Shown here: in pieces, positions 8,384-15,594 of the stretch | Layout: each line of letters starts with the position of its first letter | Position numbering within the stretch: the first letter of the stretch is position 1 | Assembly (NCBI GenBank): GCA_007127015.1 | Contig: SLAE01000129.1 | Span: forward strand, 1-24,789 | DNA length: 24,789 nt | From: Desulfonatronospira sp. | GTDB taxonomy: Bacteria > Desulfobacterota > Desulfovibrionia > Desulfovibrionales > Desulfonatronovibrionaceae | Direction of reading: 5' to 3' | The notes under the pieces: generated by a model | What the model was told of the DNA's origin: nothing | Seen by the model: the letters and a program-made list of their open reading frames with translations, nothing else | Database searches by the model: none | Position numbers and translations under genes: made by a program

Positions 8384-8967
8384 AGAATTATTTTCATGCT
8401 GATCGTCTGCGCGGTCTGGGCGTAAGTCATGTCCTGAACGCAGTCAGGATCAAACCAGATATATCTTCCAGAGCCCCGGACGGCGGATCCGGGGATGAAA
8501 TCAACCGCGAATCTATGAACCGGGCAAACTCTTGCCAACTTAATGCTGCATTCTTAGAAAAATGTTTAAGACCGGCTTATTCCCTGTGGACCTACCATGG
8601 TCTGTTTGAAGATTTGAAGACGGATTTTTCCTCTGCAAAGGGCCGACTGGTGAGTGAAATACAATCCAGGCTCTCCTGGCCTGGTCAGACCATTACTTTC
8701 TGGCCGGTGACTCAAAGAAACATGGAACCGGAAGCACGGGACAAAGACTTCTTTAATCAGGGTCTCAGTATTATAAAACCAGTATATATTTTTTGTTTTG
8801 GTGCAGCTGCTTACAAAATAATAACCCCAAACAATTCTTTTGTTTACGGAAAAAAAATGATTAACGATATGTCTATCCTGGCTTTACCTTCGCTGGAATC
8901 AATGCTGCCTGACAATCGAATGTTGAAAAATCTTACCTGGAACTTGCTCAAGCAGTTCTCTCCTTAA
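8380..8967 (+). CDS. Unknown protein translationally coupled to coaBC
   Basis: The preferred start is the GTG at 8380, which overlaps the coaBC stop codon as GTGA, a classic coupling arrangement. An in-frame ATG at 8320 would extend it 20 residues into coaBC, but the overlap makes that less likely. The resulting 195-residue protein has a variable first third rich in Arg, Gly and Ser, then a more ordered region: PAYSLWTYHGLFEDL, WPGQTITFWPV, and IIKPVYIFCFGAAAYKII. The last segment resembles the strand and helix that end the core of uracil-DNA-glycosylase-fold proteins, but the catalytic motifs of that superfamily are not evident. I treat that resemblance as weak and give no function. A small CTCCTT-AAT-AAGGAG hairpin spans its stop codon (8960-8974). 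Confidence 0.75.
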   Translation: MKNYFHADRLRGLGVSHVLNAVRIKPDISSRAPDGGSGDEINRESMNRANSCQLNAAFLEKCLRPAYSLWTYHGLFEDLKTDFSSAKGRLVSEIQSRLSWPGQTITFWPVTQRNMEPEARDKDFFNQGLSIIKPVYIFCFGAAAYKIITPNNSFVYGKKMINDMSILALPSLESMLPDNRMLKNLTWNLLKQFSP

Positions 8968-9133
8968 TAAGGAGCTTGTTTTCGGAAATTTTTTCACAGT
9001 AAGCCGGAGGTATAGCGTTCTCGATCATTAATAATTTAACACCAGCTTATTCTGTAGTTGTCTGCGTACGATATAAAACCATAAACCTGTGTCTGATTGG
9101 CTTTCAGGCAAGCTGACCCATGAGAAGAAGAAT

Positions 9134-10420
9134 ATGATAAAGTATAAGATATTTATTTTTTTGTCGATTGCTTTGCTTTTATTCAGTTACGTTCATGCTG
9201 ATCGTCAGGAATACAGAGTCCTGGATGTGGATATGAGCGGACCGATTACCCCGGCAACGGAAGAACTCTTGAGCAGTGCCATAGAACAGGCGGAAGCCGA
9301 AAACTTTATCGCCCTGCTGATCAGGCTGGACACTCCGGGAGGATTGGCCGAATCCATGCGCAACATGGTCAAGGATATGCTGGGTGCCCAGGTACCGATA
9401 ATCGTCTGGGTAGATCCGCCTGGAGCAAGGGCTACTTCAGCGGGTGTCTTTCTGGTTGCCGCTTCCGATCACGCGGTCATGAGCCCGCAGACAACCATCG
9501 GTTCAGCCACTCCGGTTGCCTTGACCGGAGAAGATGTGGACGCAATGACTGCAAAGATCATGAATGAAATGCTCAGTCTTGTGCGCACAGTAGCCAGGGA
9601 AAAGGGACGCAATGCTGAATGGTATGAAAAAGCCATTACCGAGGCTGCCAATATAGATTCCATAGAAGCCCTGGAAATAAGAGTCATAGATCATATTGCC
9701 GTATCCAGGGCGGATCTGTTTAATCAGATCGGCAAATTAGGCGTTATGTATCACGATGAAGAAGTGTTCTTTTCTTATGATCAGATCCAGATCGTTCAGT
9801 TTGAACCCGGACTCAGGTACAGAATTCTGTCCTGGATACTGCATCCGCAAATCGCCTATCTCTTGTTTCTGGCAGGCATGGCCGGTTTGTTTTTTGAGCT
9901 TTCCAATCCTGGAGCAATATTCCCTGGAACTGTAGGCGCGTTTTGTCTAATCCTGGGACTTTACTCCCTTGCCGTCCTGCCAACCAACGTTACAGGAATT
10001 TTACTGCTGATACTGGGATTTATCTTTATTATTCTGGAGATAAACTTTCCAACATTCGGCCTGCTGACGTTAGCGGCGATCACCAGCTTCTTTTTCGGCT
10101 CCCTTTTTCTCTTTGATCCGGAACATCCATACTTTCAGGTGCCGGCTACGACTATCATACCCACTATACTGATTCTGACCATTATCTTGTTCGCACTGGC
10201 TTATTTAATAGGCAAATCCCAGATGGCTCCGAAAGTACATGATAAAATTGAAGACAGGCATGCTGCCCGGGTGATCAGCTGGAGCGGGACCCAGGGCCAG
10301 ATAAAAATGCGCGGCGAGATCTGGAGAGCAAAATCAGAAGAGCCGCTGACCCTTTATCCGGGCCAGGAAGTCACTGTGGACAGGCTTGAAGGTCTGACTG
10401 CACATATAAAACCCAATTAA
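9134..10420 (+). CDS. NfeD-family membrane-bound serine protease (ClpP-class)
   Basis: This long-form NfeD protein has a signal peptide (MIKYKIFIFLSIALLLFSYVHA), an N-terminal ClpP/SppA-like protease domain (about residues 25-240), four or five membrane helices (about 245-370) and a C-terminal soluble OB-fold domain (about 380-428). The nucleophile is S102 in RATSAGVF, with the LDTPGG oxyanion-type motif (66-70) before it. K141 in AKIMNEM lies at the spacing of the Ser-Lys dyad known from the archaeal 1510-N protease. Such proteases cleave the hydrophobic C-terminus of partner stomatins. The partner slipin gene follows 18 bp downstream with a strong ribosome binding site, an arrangement conserved in bacteria and archaea. 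The ATG at 9134 is chosen over a GTG at 9089 because it starts the signal peptide directly. Confidence 0.93.
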   Translation: MIKYKIFIFLSIALLLFSYVHADRQEYRVLDVDMSGPITPATEELLSSAIEQAEAENFIALLIRLDTPGGLAESMRNMVKDMLGAQVPIIVWVDPPGARATSAGVFLVAASDHAVMSPQTTIGSATPVALTGEDVDAMTAKIMNEMLSLVRTVAREKGRNAEWYEKAITEAANIDSIEALEIRVIDHIAVSRADLFNQIGKLGVMYHDEEVFFSYDQIQIVQFEPGLRYRILSWILHPQIAYLLFLAGMAGLFFELSNPGAIFPGTVGAFCLILGLYSLAVLPTNVTGILLLILGFIFIILEINFPTFGLLTLAAITSFFFGSLFLFDPEHPYFQVPATTIIPTILILTIILFALAYLIGKSQMAPKVHDKIEDRHAARVISWSGTQGQIKMRGEIWRAKSEEPLTLYPGQEVTVDRLEGLTAHIKPN

Positions 10421-10438
10421 TCTGATTAGGAGGAACAA

Positions 10439-11275
10439 ATGTTAACTTATGGGCTGCCGATTCTAATTCTTATCATCCTCTTTCTGATGAATGCGATCAG
10501 AGTGCTTAATGAATATGAACGTGCTGTTGTTTTTCGGCTGGGCCGGTTCCTTAAAGTCAAAGGACCCGGTTTGATCATACTGATTCCCGTACTTGATAAA
10601 ATGGTGCGCACCAGCCTGCGCATAATCACTCTGGATGTAACCCATCAGGAGGTGATCACCAGAGATAATGTGACTATCAAGGTAAATGCGGTGCTTTATT
10701 ACCGTATTGTCTCGCCTGAAAGAGCGATTCTGGAGGTGGAGGACTTCAATTTCGCCACTTCACAGCTTTCCCAGACAACCATCAGGACAGTCTGCGGCGC
10801 TTCTGACCTGGATGAGATACTTGCTCAGCGGGAAAAACTGAATACCAAAATACAATCCATTCTGGATGATCAGACCGATGCCTGGGGAATCAAGGTCACC
10901 ATTGTCGAACTCAAGCATATCGATCTTCCTCAGGAAATGCAGCGGGCAATGGCTGCCCAGGCTGAGGCTGAGCGTGAAAGACGGGCCAAGGTCATTAATG
11001 CTGAGGGTGAATTCCAGGCAGCCAAGAGATTGACCCAGGCGGCGCAGATAATCTCTGCTTATCCCCAGGCCCTGCAGTTAAGGTATCTGCAGACGATGCG
11101 CGAAATGACTTCAGAAGCTAAAAACGCAACGGTTATCCCCATTCCTGTGGACCTGCTGAGGGGCTTAGGCTCAATTTTTACAGAACAGCAGCAGCCCCGA
11201 GAAAAAATTGATCCTGAAAATCTGCCCGAACCTGAAGTGCCCGAAGATGAACTGGCCAAGGAACAAAAAGTTTAG
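10439..11275 (+). CDS. Slipin / stomatin-like SPFH-domain membrane protein
   Basis: This 278-residue protein has one N-terminal membrane segment (about residues 2-17), followed directly by the band-7/SPFH signature: NEYERAVVFRLGRFLKVKGPG, PVLDKMVRTSLRI, DNVTIKVNAVLYYRI. A charged helical coiled-coil follows (MAAQAEAERERRAKVINAEGEFQAA), then a proline/glutamate-rich tail. Slipins oligomerise in the membrane and are thought to organise membrane microdomains or quality control, with NfeD as partner protease. A clear TAGGAGGA Shine-Dalgarno stands upstream of the ATG. The gene forms a two-gene unit with the preceding nfeD homologue. An AT-rich 7-bp hairpin at 11267-11282 overlaps the stop, too weak to call a terminator. 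Confidence 0.95.
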   Translation: MLTYGLPILILIILFLMNAIRVLNEYERAVVFRLGRFLKVKGPGLIILIPVLDKMVRTSLRIITLDVTHQEVITRDNVTIKVNAVLYYRIVSPERAILEVEDFNFATSQLSQTTIRTVCGASDLDEILAQREKLNTKIQSILDDQTDAWGIKVTIVELKHIDLPQEMQRAMAAQAEAERERRAKVINAEGEFQAAKRLTQAAQIISAYPQALQLRYLQTMREMTSEAKNATVIPIPVDLLRGLGSIFTEQQQPREKIDPENLPEPEVPEDELAKEQKV

Positions 11276-11333
11276 AAACTTTAATTTAACCTCAACCATA
11301 AATCGAGAGTGAAAAGAACAAAGGGTTTCAAGA

Positions 11334-11627
11334 ATGAAAGCGGCGAATTCTTATGTCAGTCTTGAAGAAATGCTGGCTGACATCTATTCTGCGCAGGTAA
11401 ATAATCAGATGCCGGATATGAAACTGGTTCAAAACTTCAACCACCTTGCCGGGCGTCTGCCGTTGCACGCAGATGATTCCTGGGCTGCTGAAGCAGAAGA
11501 TTTCGCCCACCTGGCAGTCCAGTTGCTACAGGCAGTGAAAAAAAATAAATTTGAAGATGCCGTGCAGCTTACCGATTCTTTGAGAGTGGCCTGGTCTTTT
11601 TTCCCCTACTCCTCTGAATACAAGTAA
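11334..11627 (+). CDS. Small helical protein of unknown function
   Basis: This 97-residue reading frame encodes a soluble, probably all-helical protein with two or three amphipathic helices, for example SLEEMLADIYSAQVNNQ and DFAHLAVQLLQAVKKNKFEDAVQLTDSLRVAW. There are no cysteines, no signal peptide and no recognisable motif. The spacing of the last two helices resembles a helical hairpin. A CAAAGGG sequence about 9 nt before the ATG is a modest ribosome binding site. It lies 58 bp after the slipin gene and 73 bp before a strong terminator, so it is probably the last gene of the nfeD-slipin transcript. Length and start context make it credible, but it could be missed or disputed by gene finders. 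Confidence 0.7.
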   Translation: MKAANSYVSLEEMLADIYSAQVNNQMPDMKLVQNFNHLAGRLPLHADDSWAAEAEDFAHLAVQLLQAVKKNKFEDAVQLTDSLRVAWSFFPYSSEYK

Positions 11628-11700
11628 AATCTGCGCAAAATATTTAAATATTTCAAACATTTATCCAGTTTCAGGATCAATCTGTACCAGCCACTCATTA

Positions 11701-11735
11701 AAACCGGCAGGGATGCCTGCCGGTTTTAATTCTTG
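11701..11735 (+). terminator. Rho-independent terminator before parA
   Basis: A 12-bp perfect stem AAAACCGGCAGG / CCTGCCGGTTTT (11701-11712 and 11717-11728) encloses a GATG loop and runs into a T-rich tail. It closes the transcript ending with the small gene at 11627 and insulates parA. The A-rich left arm means it could also work on the opposite strand, though no gene needs that here. Confidence 0.88.
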
Positions 11736-11776
11736 ATATTTATTCCTCTTTCTTTTAATCCAGTATGCATCGTGTG

Positions 11777-11792
11777 TGTTTCACGTGAAACA
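11777..11792. promoter_or_regulatory. parS: parS centromere site (ParB binding)
   Basis: TGTTTCACGTGAAACA is a perfect match to the 16-bp palindromic bacterial parS consensus. It lies 21 bp upstream of the parA start codon and immediately before its ribosome binding site. ParB should nucleate here and spread as a CTP-dependent clamp to segregate the origin region, and binding could also repress parA. I saw no second parS in the window. Confidence 0.97.
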
Positions 11793-11813
11793 TTAACAAA
11801 GGAGTTTATTCCC

Positions 11814-12596
11814 TTGAGATGGACTATTGCTGTAGCCAATCAGAAAGGAGGGGTAGGCAAAACCACCACTGCTGTAAACCTTGCGGCATCTCTGGCTGTT
11901 ATGGAGAAAAAGGTGCTTCTGGTCGACTGCGATGCCCAGGCCAACGCCAGCAGTGGTATCGGCCTGGACGCGGAATCTGTCAGATGTTCGCTTTATCAGG
12001 GCATTACAGGAGATGTGGACGAAAATCAGCTGGTGCACTCTACCGAGCTTAAGTTTCTGGATATTGTTCCGGCAGGCAAGGATCTGGTGGCCGCGGAACT
12101 GGAGCTGAACGATAAAAAAGACAGGGAATTCAGCCTTTACCGATTGCTGCAAAAGATAAACTCACAGTATTCGTTCGTAATCCTGGACTGTCCCCCCTCT
12201 CTGGGTCTGATCACCATCAACGCACTTTGCGCGGCGAACAGACTTCTTATTCCCCTGCAATGCGAGTATTACGCCCTGGAAGGAATAGCCAGACTTATCG
12301 AAACCTACGAACTGATCAAGAAAAGGCTGAATTCCGACCTTGAAATGCTTGGTGTCGCGCTGACCATGTTCGATAAGCGAAACAGGCTCTGTCACCAGGT
12401 AGCAAAGGAAGTCAAGGGTCATTTTCAAAACAGGGTGATGGATACAGTTATTCCCCGGAATGTGCGTCTGTCAGAAGCCCCGAGTCACGGCAAGCCTGTT
12501 ATTGCATACGATATACGATCCACTGGTTCACAAGCTTATCTGCGTCTGGCCAGGGAGATTACCAGGAAAACCCTGACGCCGGTCCGCAAAGCCTAG
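11814..12596 (+). CDS. parA: Chromosome-partitioning ATPase ParA/Soj
   Basis: This 260-residue deviant-Walker ATPase drives movement of the ParB-parS complex by ATP-dependent nucleoid binding. The P-loop KGGVGKTTT (with the signature lysine of ParA/MinD enzymes), Walker A' VDCDAQAN and Walker B FVILDCPPSLG are intact. The C-terminal region contains VIPRNVRLSEAPSHGKPVIAYD, typical of chromosomal Soj/ParA. There is no N-terminal HTH, so it is the small chromosomal type. I place the start at the TTG at 11814, which follows AAAGGAG with 9-nt spacing and begins RWTIAVANQKGG. A longer frame from 11733 would translate through parS and is unlikely. Its usual partner parB is not adjacent: a minus-strand gene intervenes. 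Confidence 0.96.
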   Translation: MRWTIAVANQKGGVGKTTTAVNLAASLAVMEKKVLLVDCDAQANASSGIGLDAESVRCSLYQGITGDVDENQLVHSTELKFLDIVPAGKDLVAAELELNDKKDREFSLYRLLQKINSQYSFVILDCPPSLGLITINALCAANRLLIPLQCEYYALEGIARLIETYELIKKRLNSDLEMLGVALTMFDKRNRLCHQVAKEVKGHFQNRVMDTVIPRNVRLSEAPSHGKPVIAYDIRSTGSQAYLRLAREITRKTLTPVRKA

Positions 12597-12606
12597 TGAC
12601 ACGCTC

Positions 12607-13011
12607 TTATACCTGACAGGAACTTGGTGAACTTTCGTAATAAGTATGGTCTTTAAAATGCTTTTTTCTTACAAGGTAATTGCAGTTCCGGCACTTAAAA
12701 ACAACCAGTCCGCCCATATTGGCGTTTCTCAGTGTAAATTTTCGAGGAGCATCTTCCGTCCAGTCCTCAGTGCTGCTTCCGCAGTTCTTGCACCGGGTGC
12801 TCTTTTCAATCGGATAGTTGAAGTCCCAGTAAGATAAAAACCTGTTCCAGTCCGATATGGGTTCTGGAGAAGCAGGTGGATCAGCAGGCTCTCCAAACAG
12901 GATTTTTTCCAGCTGGTTCTGATGTTTCAGCCACTTTTCAGCAGAAATAAGAACGGCCATAAGATCTCCGGATTCACCGTATATGGGCTGTACCTTTTTT
13001 TTGTTAAGCAT
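12607..13011 (-). CDS. Small zinc-ribbon protein with an antitoxin-like N-terminus, located between parA and parB
   Basis: This 134-residue protein starts behind a strong AATTAGGAGGAAACC Shine-Dalgarno. Its N-terminal part (about residues 5-38; YGESGDLMAVLISAEKW) resembles the beta-strand and helix of Phd/YefM-type antitoxins, in which a conserved ...VLIS.E.W motif follows the DNA-binding segment. A proline-rich linker (about 42-52) leads to a C-terminal region with four cysteines in two CxxC knuckles (C74/C77 and C107/C110), spaced as in a zinc ribbon. The antitoxin resemblance is my inference. No toxin gene is adjacent. It converges on parA with 10 bp between stops and is divergent from parB. 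Confidence 0.8.
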   Translation of the reverse strand: MLNKKKVQPIYGESGDLMAVLISAEKWLKHQNQLEKILFGEPADPPASPEPISDWNRFLSYWDFNYPIEKSTRCKNCGSSTEDWTEDAPRKFTLRNANMGGLVVFKCRNCNYLVRKKHFKDHTYYESSPSSCQV

Positions 13012-13177
13012 GGTTTCCTCCTAATTAATTTTAAAAAAGCAGTTTATCTGAAATTGTTTTATTTGTACACAATTATTGAAAAAAAAGCCAGGATTAACCG
13101 TGTGCTGAATGGCGAAAAATAACTGGACATTTATTTTACGCAAGTCATTACTGTCCATTTAATAATAAGGAGATGTT

Positions 13178-14053
13178 ATGAAAACCGGGGGAAAGGGTCT
13201 GGGCAAAGGCTTGGATGCCTTGATCAAACCAAGCTTTTATGAAGAAAAAAATACCGACACTATTCAGATCAGCGTGCACAAAATCAGACCTAATCAGTTT
13301 CAGCCGCGCAAAAAGTTCGACCCGGAAAAAATCGAAGAGCTTGCCTCGTCAATAAAAGATAATGGAGTACTGCAGCCCATTCTGGTCCGTCTTGATCAGA
13401 ACTGTGAATATGAAATAATTGCAGGAGAAAGAAGATGGAGGGCCAGCCTGGAAGCCGGACTCGGTACTATCCCGGCGGTGGTCAGAGACTTCAGTGACCA
13501 GGAAGTACTGGCCATAGCCCTGATAGAGAATCTTCAGAGAGAGGATCTGAATCCGATGGATCAGGCCTATGCTTTGTACAGGCTCCAGAACGAACTGAAC
13601 ATAAGTCATGATCAGCTGGCTGCCAGAATCGGCAAGAGCAGACCACAGCTGACAAACATCCTGCGGTTGACCCGGCTGCCGGAAAAGGTGCGTGATCTGG
13701 TGGAGAGCAATACTATTACTCCCGGGCACGCCAGAGCACTGCTGGCTGTCAAGGATGAGCAGCAGATTTTGGAGCTGTGTCAGAAAATTATCAGTAAAAA
13801 TCTGTCAGTGCGTCAGACCGAAGATCTGGTCAAAAAAACAATGGAAATGAAGCCGCGTAACTGCAAGCCTAAAATGCACAGAACCTCCGCATGCAGAGTT
13901 CTGGAAAAAAGAATCAAAGAAAAGTTGAATAATGCTGTTCAGGTCAGCTTGAAAGGAGATGAAAAAAAAGGGCAGGTTATACTCAAGTATAAAAATAATA
14001 AAGAACTCAAATGCCTGCTTCAACATCTGGGCCTGGAAGAACAAGGAATCTGA
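13178..14053 (+). CDS. parB: Chromosome-partitioning protein ParB/Spo0J
   Basis: This 291-residue protein binds parS and, as a CTP-dependent DNA clamp, loads onto the origin region. It begins with the common KGLGKGLDALI leader that contacts ParA. The N-terminal CTPase domain follows with IRPNQFQPRK, DNGVLQPILVR, the GERRWRAS nucleotide motif and ENLQREDLNPMDQA. The HTH parS-binding domain (about residues 135-175; LAARIGKSRPQLTNILRLTRLP) and ITPGHARALL come next, and a C-terminal dimerisation domain ends it. The ribosome binding site is AAGGAG just before the ATG. The 166-bp gap from the divergent neighbour should hold its own promoter, so parB is probably not transcribed with parA. Its likely target is the parS at 11777-11792. 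Confidence 0.96.
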   Translation: MKTGGKGLGKGLDALIKPSFYEEKNTDTIQISVHKIRPNQFQPRKKFDPEKIEELASSIKDNGVLQPILVRLDQNCEYEIIAGERRWRASLEAGLGTIPAVVRDFSDQEVLAIALIENLQREDLNPMDQAYALYRLQNELNISHDQLAARIGKSRPQLTNILRLTRLPEKVRDLVESNTITPGHARALLAVKDEQQILELCQKIISKNLSVRQTEDLVKKTMEMKPRNCKPKMHRTSACRVLEKRIKEKLNNAVQVSLKGDEKKGQVILKYKNNKELKCLLQHLGLEEQGI

Positions 14054-14058
14054 TACTG

Positions 14059-15042
14059 ATGAATATCAAAAACAAACTTACTTCCAGCCTTGAACAGATT
14101 AACGGACAGGTCATCCTGGTTCTCGGTGACATCATGCTTGATCACTATCAGTGGGGTGAGGTTTCCAGAATTTCACCGGAGGCTCCGGTTCCTGTGGTCT
14201 TTGTCCATAAGCAGACATACAGTCTGGGTGGCGCGGGCAATGTAGCCAGAAATATAAAAAAACTGGGTGGAGAGCCTTTCCTGGTAGGAGTTATCGGGGA
14301 TGATGAACATGGAGAAAAGATTATTGCAGAGCTCAAGTCTGAGCATATCGCCTGTGATCTGATTGTTTCCTCCAGAAGGAAAACAACTTTAAAAACCAGA
14401 GTTATTGGAAACAGTCAGCAGATAGTGCGTGTGGATATTGAAAACAATTCACATATCGACGCAAGGGATGAAGCTCTGGTCCTGAAAAAAATAGCAGAGC
14501 ATCAATACGGAGCATACGTACTTGTATCCGACTATGGAAAGGGGCTGGTCAAAAAAAAGATACTTTCCGCTCTGGACGATCGAAAGGTGGTGCTGGATCC
14601 CAAAAATAAAAATTTCAAAGACTACAAAAACATATTCATCATGACCCCGAATCAGAAGGAAGCTGAACAAGGCAGCGGAGTCAGGATAGAAAATCAAAAA
14701 AGCATCATAAAGGCTGGAAAAAAACTGATAAGTTCCAAAGGATTGAGCAACCTGCTTATTACCATGGGACCGGAAGGAATGGTTCTTTTTTCCGGAGACG
14801 GATCCATCACCCATTTTCCTACCAGTGCACGCAAAGTATATGATGTTACAGGAGCCGGGGATACTGTAATCGCCGCTCTGGGAACCGGAATTCAGGCAGG
14901 GATGAGCCTGCCTGAATCCTGCATGCTGGCCAACTATGCGGCGGGTTACGTTGTGGGACAGGTGGGAACCGCAGCTGCGGACAAAAAAAGCATACTCCAG
15001 GCCATAGAGCAGCTAGAAGCACCTAAGATTTATCAGTGGTGA
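14059..15042 (+). CDS. rfaE1: D-glycero-beta-D-manno-heptose-7-phosphate kinase (stand-alone RfaE1/HldA-type)
   Basis: This 327-residue PfkB/ribokinase-family enzyme should phosphorylate D-glycero-D-manno-heptose-7-phosphate to the 1,7-bisphosphate for ADP-heptose in the LPS inner core. Visible features are VLGDIMLDHYQWGEVSRISPEAPVPV (the HldE-kinase N-terminal signature), SLGGAGNVARN, YVLVSDYGKG, a TPNQKEAE segment and the catalytic anion-hole motif VTGAGDTV. The cytidylyltransferase domain that makes E. coli HldE bifunctional is absent, so a separate RfaE2-type protein must exist elsewhere. The ATG at 14059 starts 5 bp after the parB stop, behind AAGGAA. A longer frame from 14011 would overlap parB. 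Its 3' end overlaps the convergent gene by 20 bp. Confidence 0.92.
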   Translation: MNIKNKLTSSLEQINGQVILVLGDIMLDHYQWGEVSRISPEAPVPVVFVHKQTYSLGGAGNVARNIKKLGGEPFLVGVIGDDEHGEKIIAELKSEHIACDLIVSSRRKTTLKTRVIGNSQQIVRVDIENNSHIDARDEALVLKKIAEHQYGAYVLVSDYGKGLVKKKILSALDDRKVVLDPKNKNFKDYKNIFIMTPNQKEAEQGSGVRIENQKSIIKAGKKLISSKGLSNLLITMGPEGMVLFSGDGSITHFPTSARKVYDVTGAGDTVIAALGTGIQAGMSLPESCMLANYAAGYVVGQVGTAAADKKSILQAIEQLEAPKIYQW

Positions 15043-15583
15043 TTTGACAGATTGAACTGCAGCTGCCGTCGCTCAGGGCAAACATGGCATAAGCGATTCT
15101 TTTTTCTTTATTCAGCCTTTCGCTGGAGAGGGTGAATCCCTGAAAATCGGAAAACATCTTTTTCAATCCAGTCCAATCCGGAATGCAGTGATAACCTCTG
15201 CACAATTCTGATTTGTCCTGAACACGCATTAAAGCCACATCCCTGGAGTCGGTGATCGCGGCATAAGGAACCGGACCTCCCGGAAACAATCTGGCCACAC
15301 ATACATACTGAGTTATGAAAGTGGAAACAGCACCCGGACAAAATCCAAGAATAAAAGCCGGCTTTTTATCTATATATACAACAAAATCAATGACAATATC
15401 ATAGTGTTTATCTCCAAGATCAAGACTGAGTCTGTACTTAGGCACTATGCTTTCCGGAGGATAACCCTTTTCTTCCACCAGAATCCGGGCCAGAGCCTGT
15501 CTGATGTCTTCATAAGTGGTGAGTTCTATATCCTCACCTGTCAGATAGTCGCTGATCACCTGGTTCAAGCTGATCTCATGCAT
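15023..15583 (-). CDS. Stand-alone HsdR N-terminal-like protein with a degenerate nuclease site
   Basis: This 186-residue protein resembles the N-terminal nuclease-fold domain of type I restriction R subunits (HSDR_N_2 type): a helical start with YEDIRQALARILVEEKGYPPESI, strands with KYRLSLDL and DIVIDFVVYIDKKPAFILGF, then VPYAAITDSRDVALM. In active PD-(D/E)XK enzymes the aspartate is followed by an E-x-K strand. Here D66 is kept but the E-x-K position reads G80-F-C82, followed by PGA. Nuclease activity is therefore unlikely. No methylase or specificity subunit is nearby, so this is not a restriction system. It starts 11 bp after the LarE-like gene and overlaps the convergent heptokinase gene by 20 bp. 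Its function is unknown. Confidence 0.8.
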   Translation of the reverse strand: MHEISLNQVISDYLTGEDIELTTYEDIRQALARILVEEKGYPPESIVPKYRLSLDLGDKHYDIVIDFVVYIDKKPAFILGFCPGAVSTFITQYVCVARLFPGGPVPYAAITDSRDVALMRVQDKSELCRGYHCIPDWTGLKKMFSDFQGFTLSSERLNKEKRIAYAMFALSDGSCSSICQITTDKS

Positions 15584-15594
15584 TACTTTCTTCC

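Noticed and set aside
8990..8998. DnaA-box match TTTTTCACA upstream of nfeD
   Set aside because: A single degenerate 9-mer in an AT-rich gap with no second box and no replication gene nearby.
11512..11528. Sigma54-like promoter (TGGCAG...TTGCTA with GG-N10-GC spacing)
   Set aside because: It lies inside the coding region of the small gene at 11334-11627 and a strong terminator separates it from parA, so it probably arose by chance.
11733..11813. Longer parA N-terminus starting at 11733
   Set aside because: It would translate through the perfect parS and has no ribosome binding site, whereas TTG 11814 follows AAAGGAG and begins the conserved ParA N-terminus.
12607..13011. Complete toxin-antitoxin pair between parA and parB
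   Set aside because: Only one gene is present; no toxin-sized partner frame with a start signal is adjacent, and the antitoxin resemblance is limited to a short N-terminal segment.
15023..15583. Restriction-modification or defence locus
   Set aside because: Only an HsdR-N-like fragment with an eroded active site is present; there is no methylase, specificity subunit or helicase, and its operon is metabolic.
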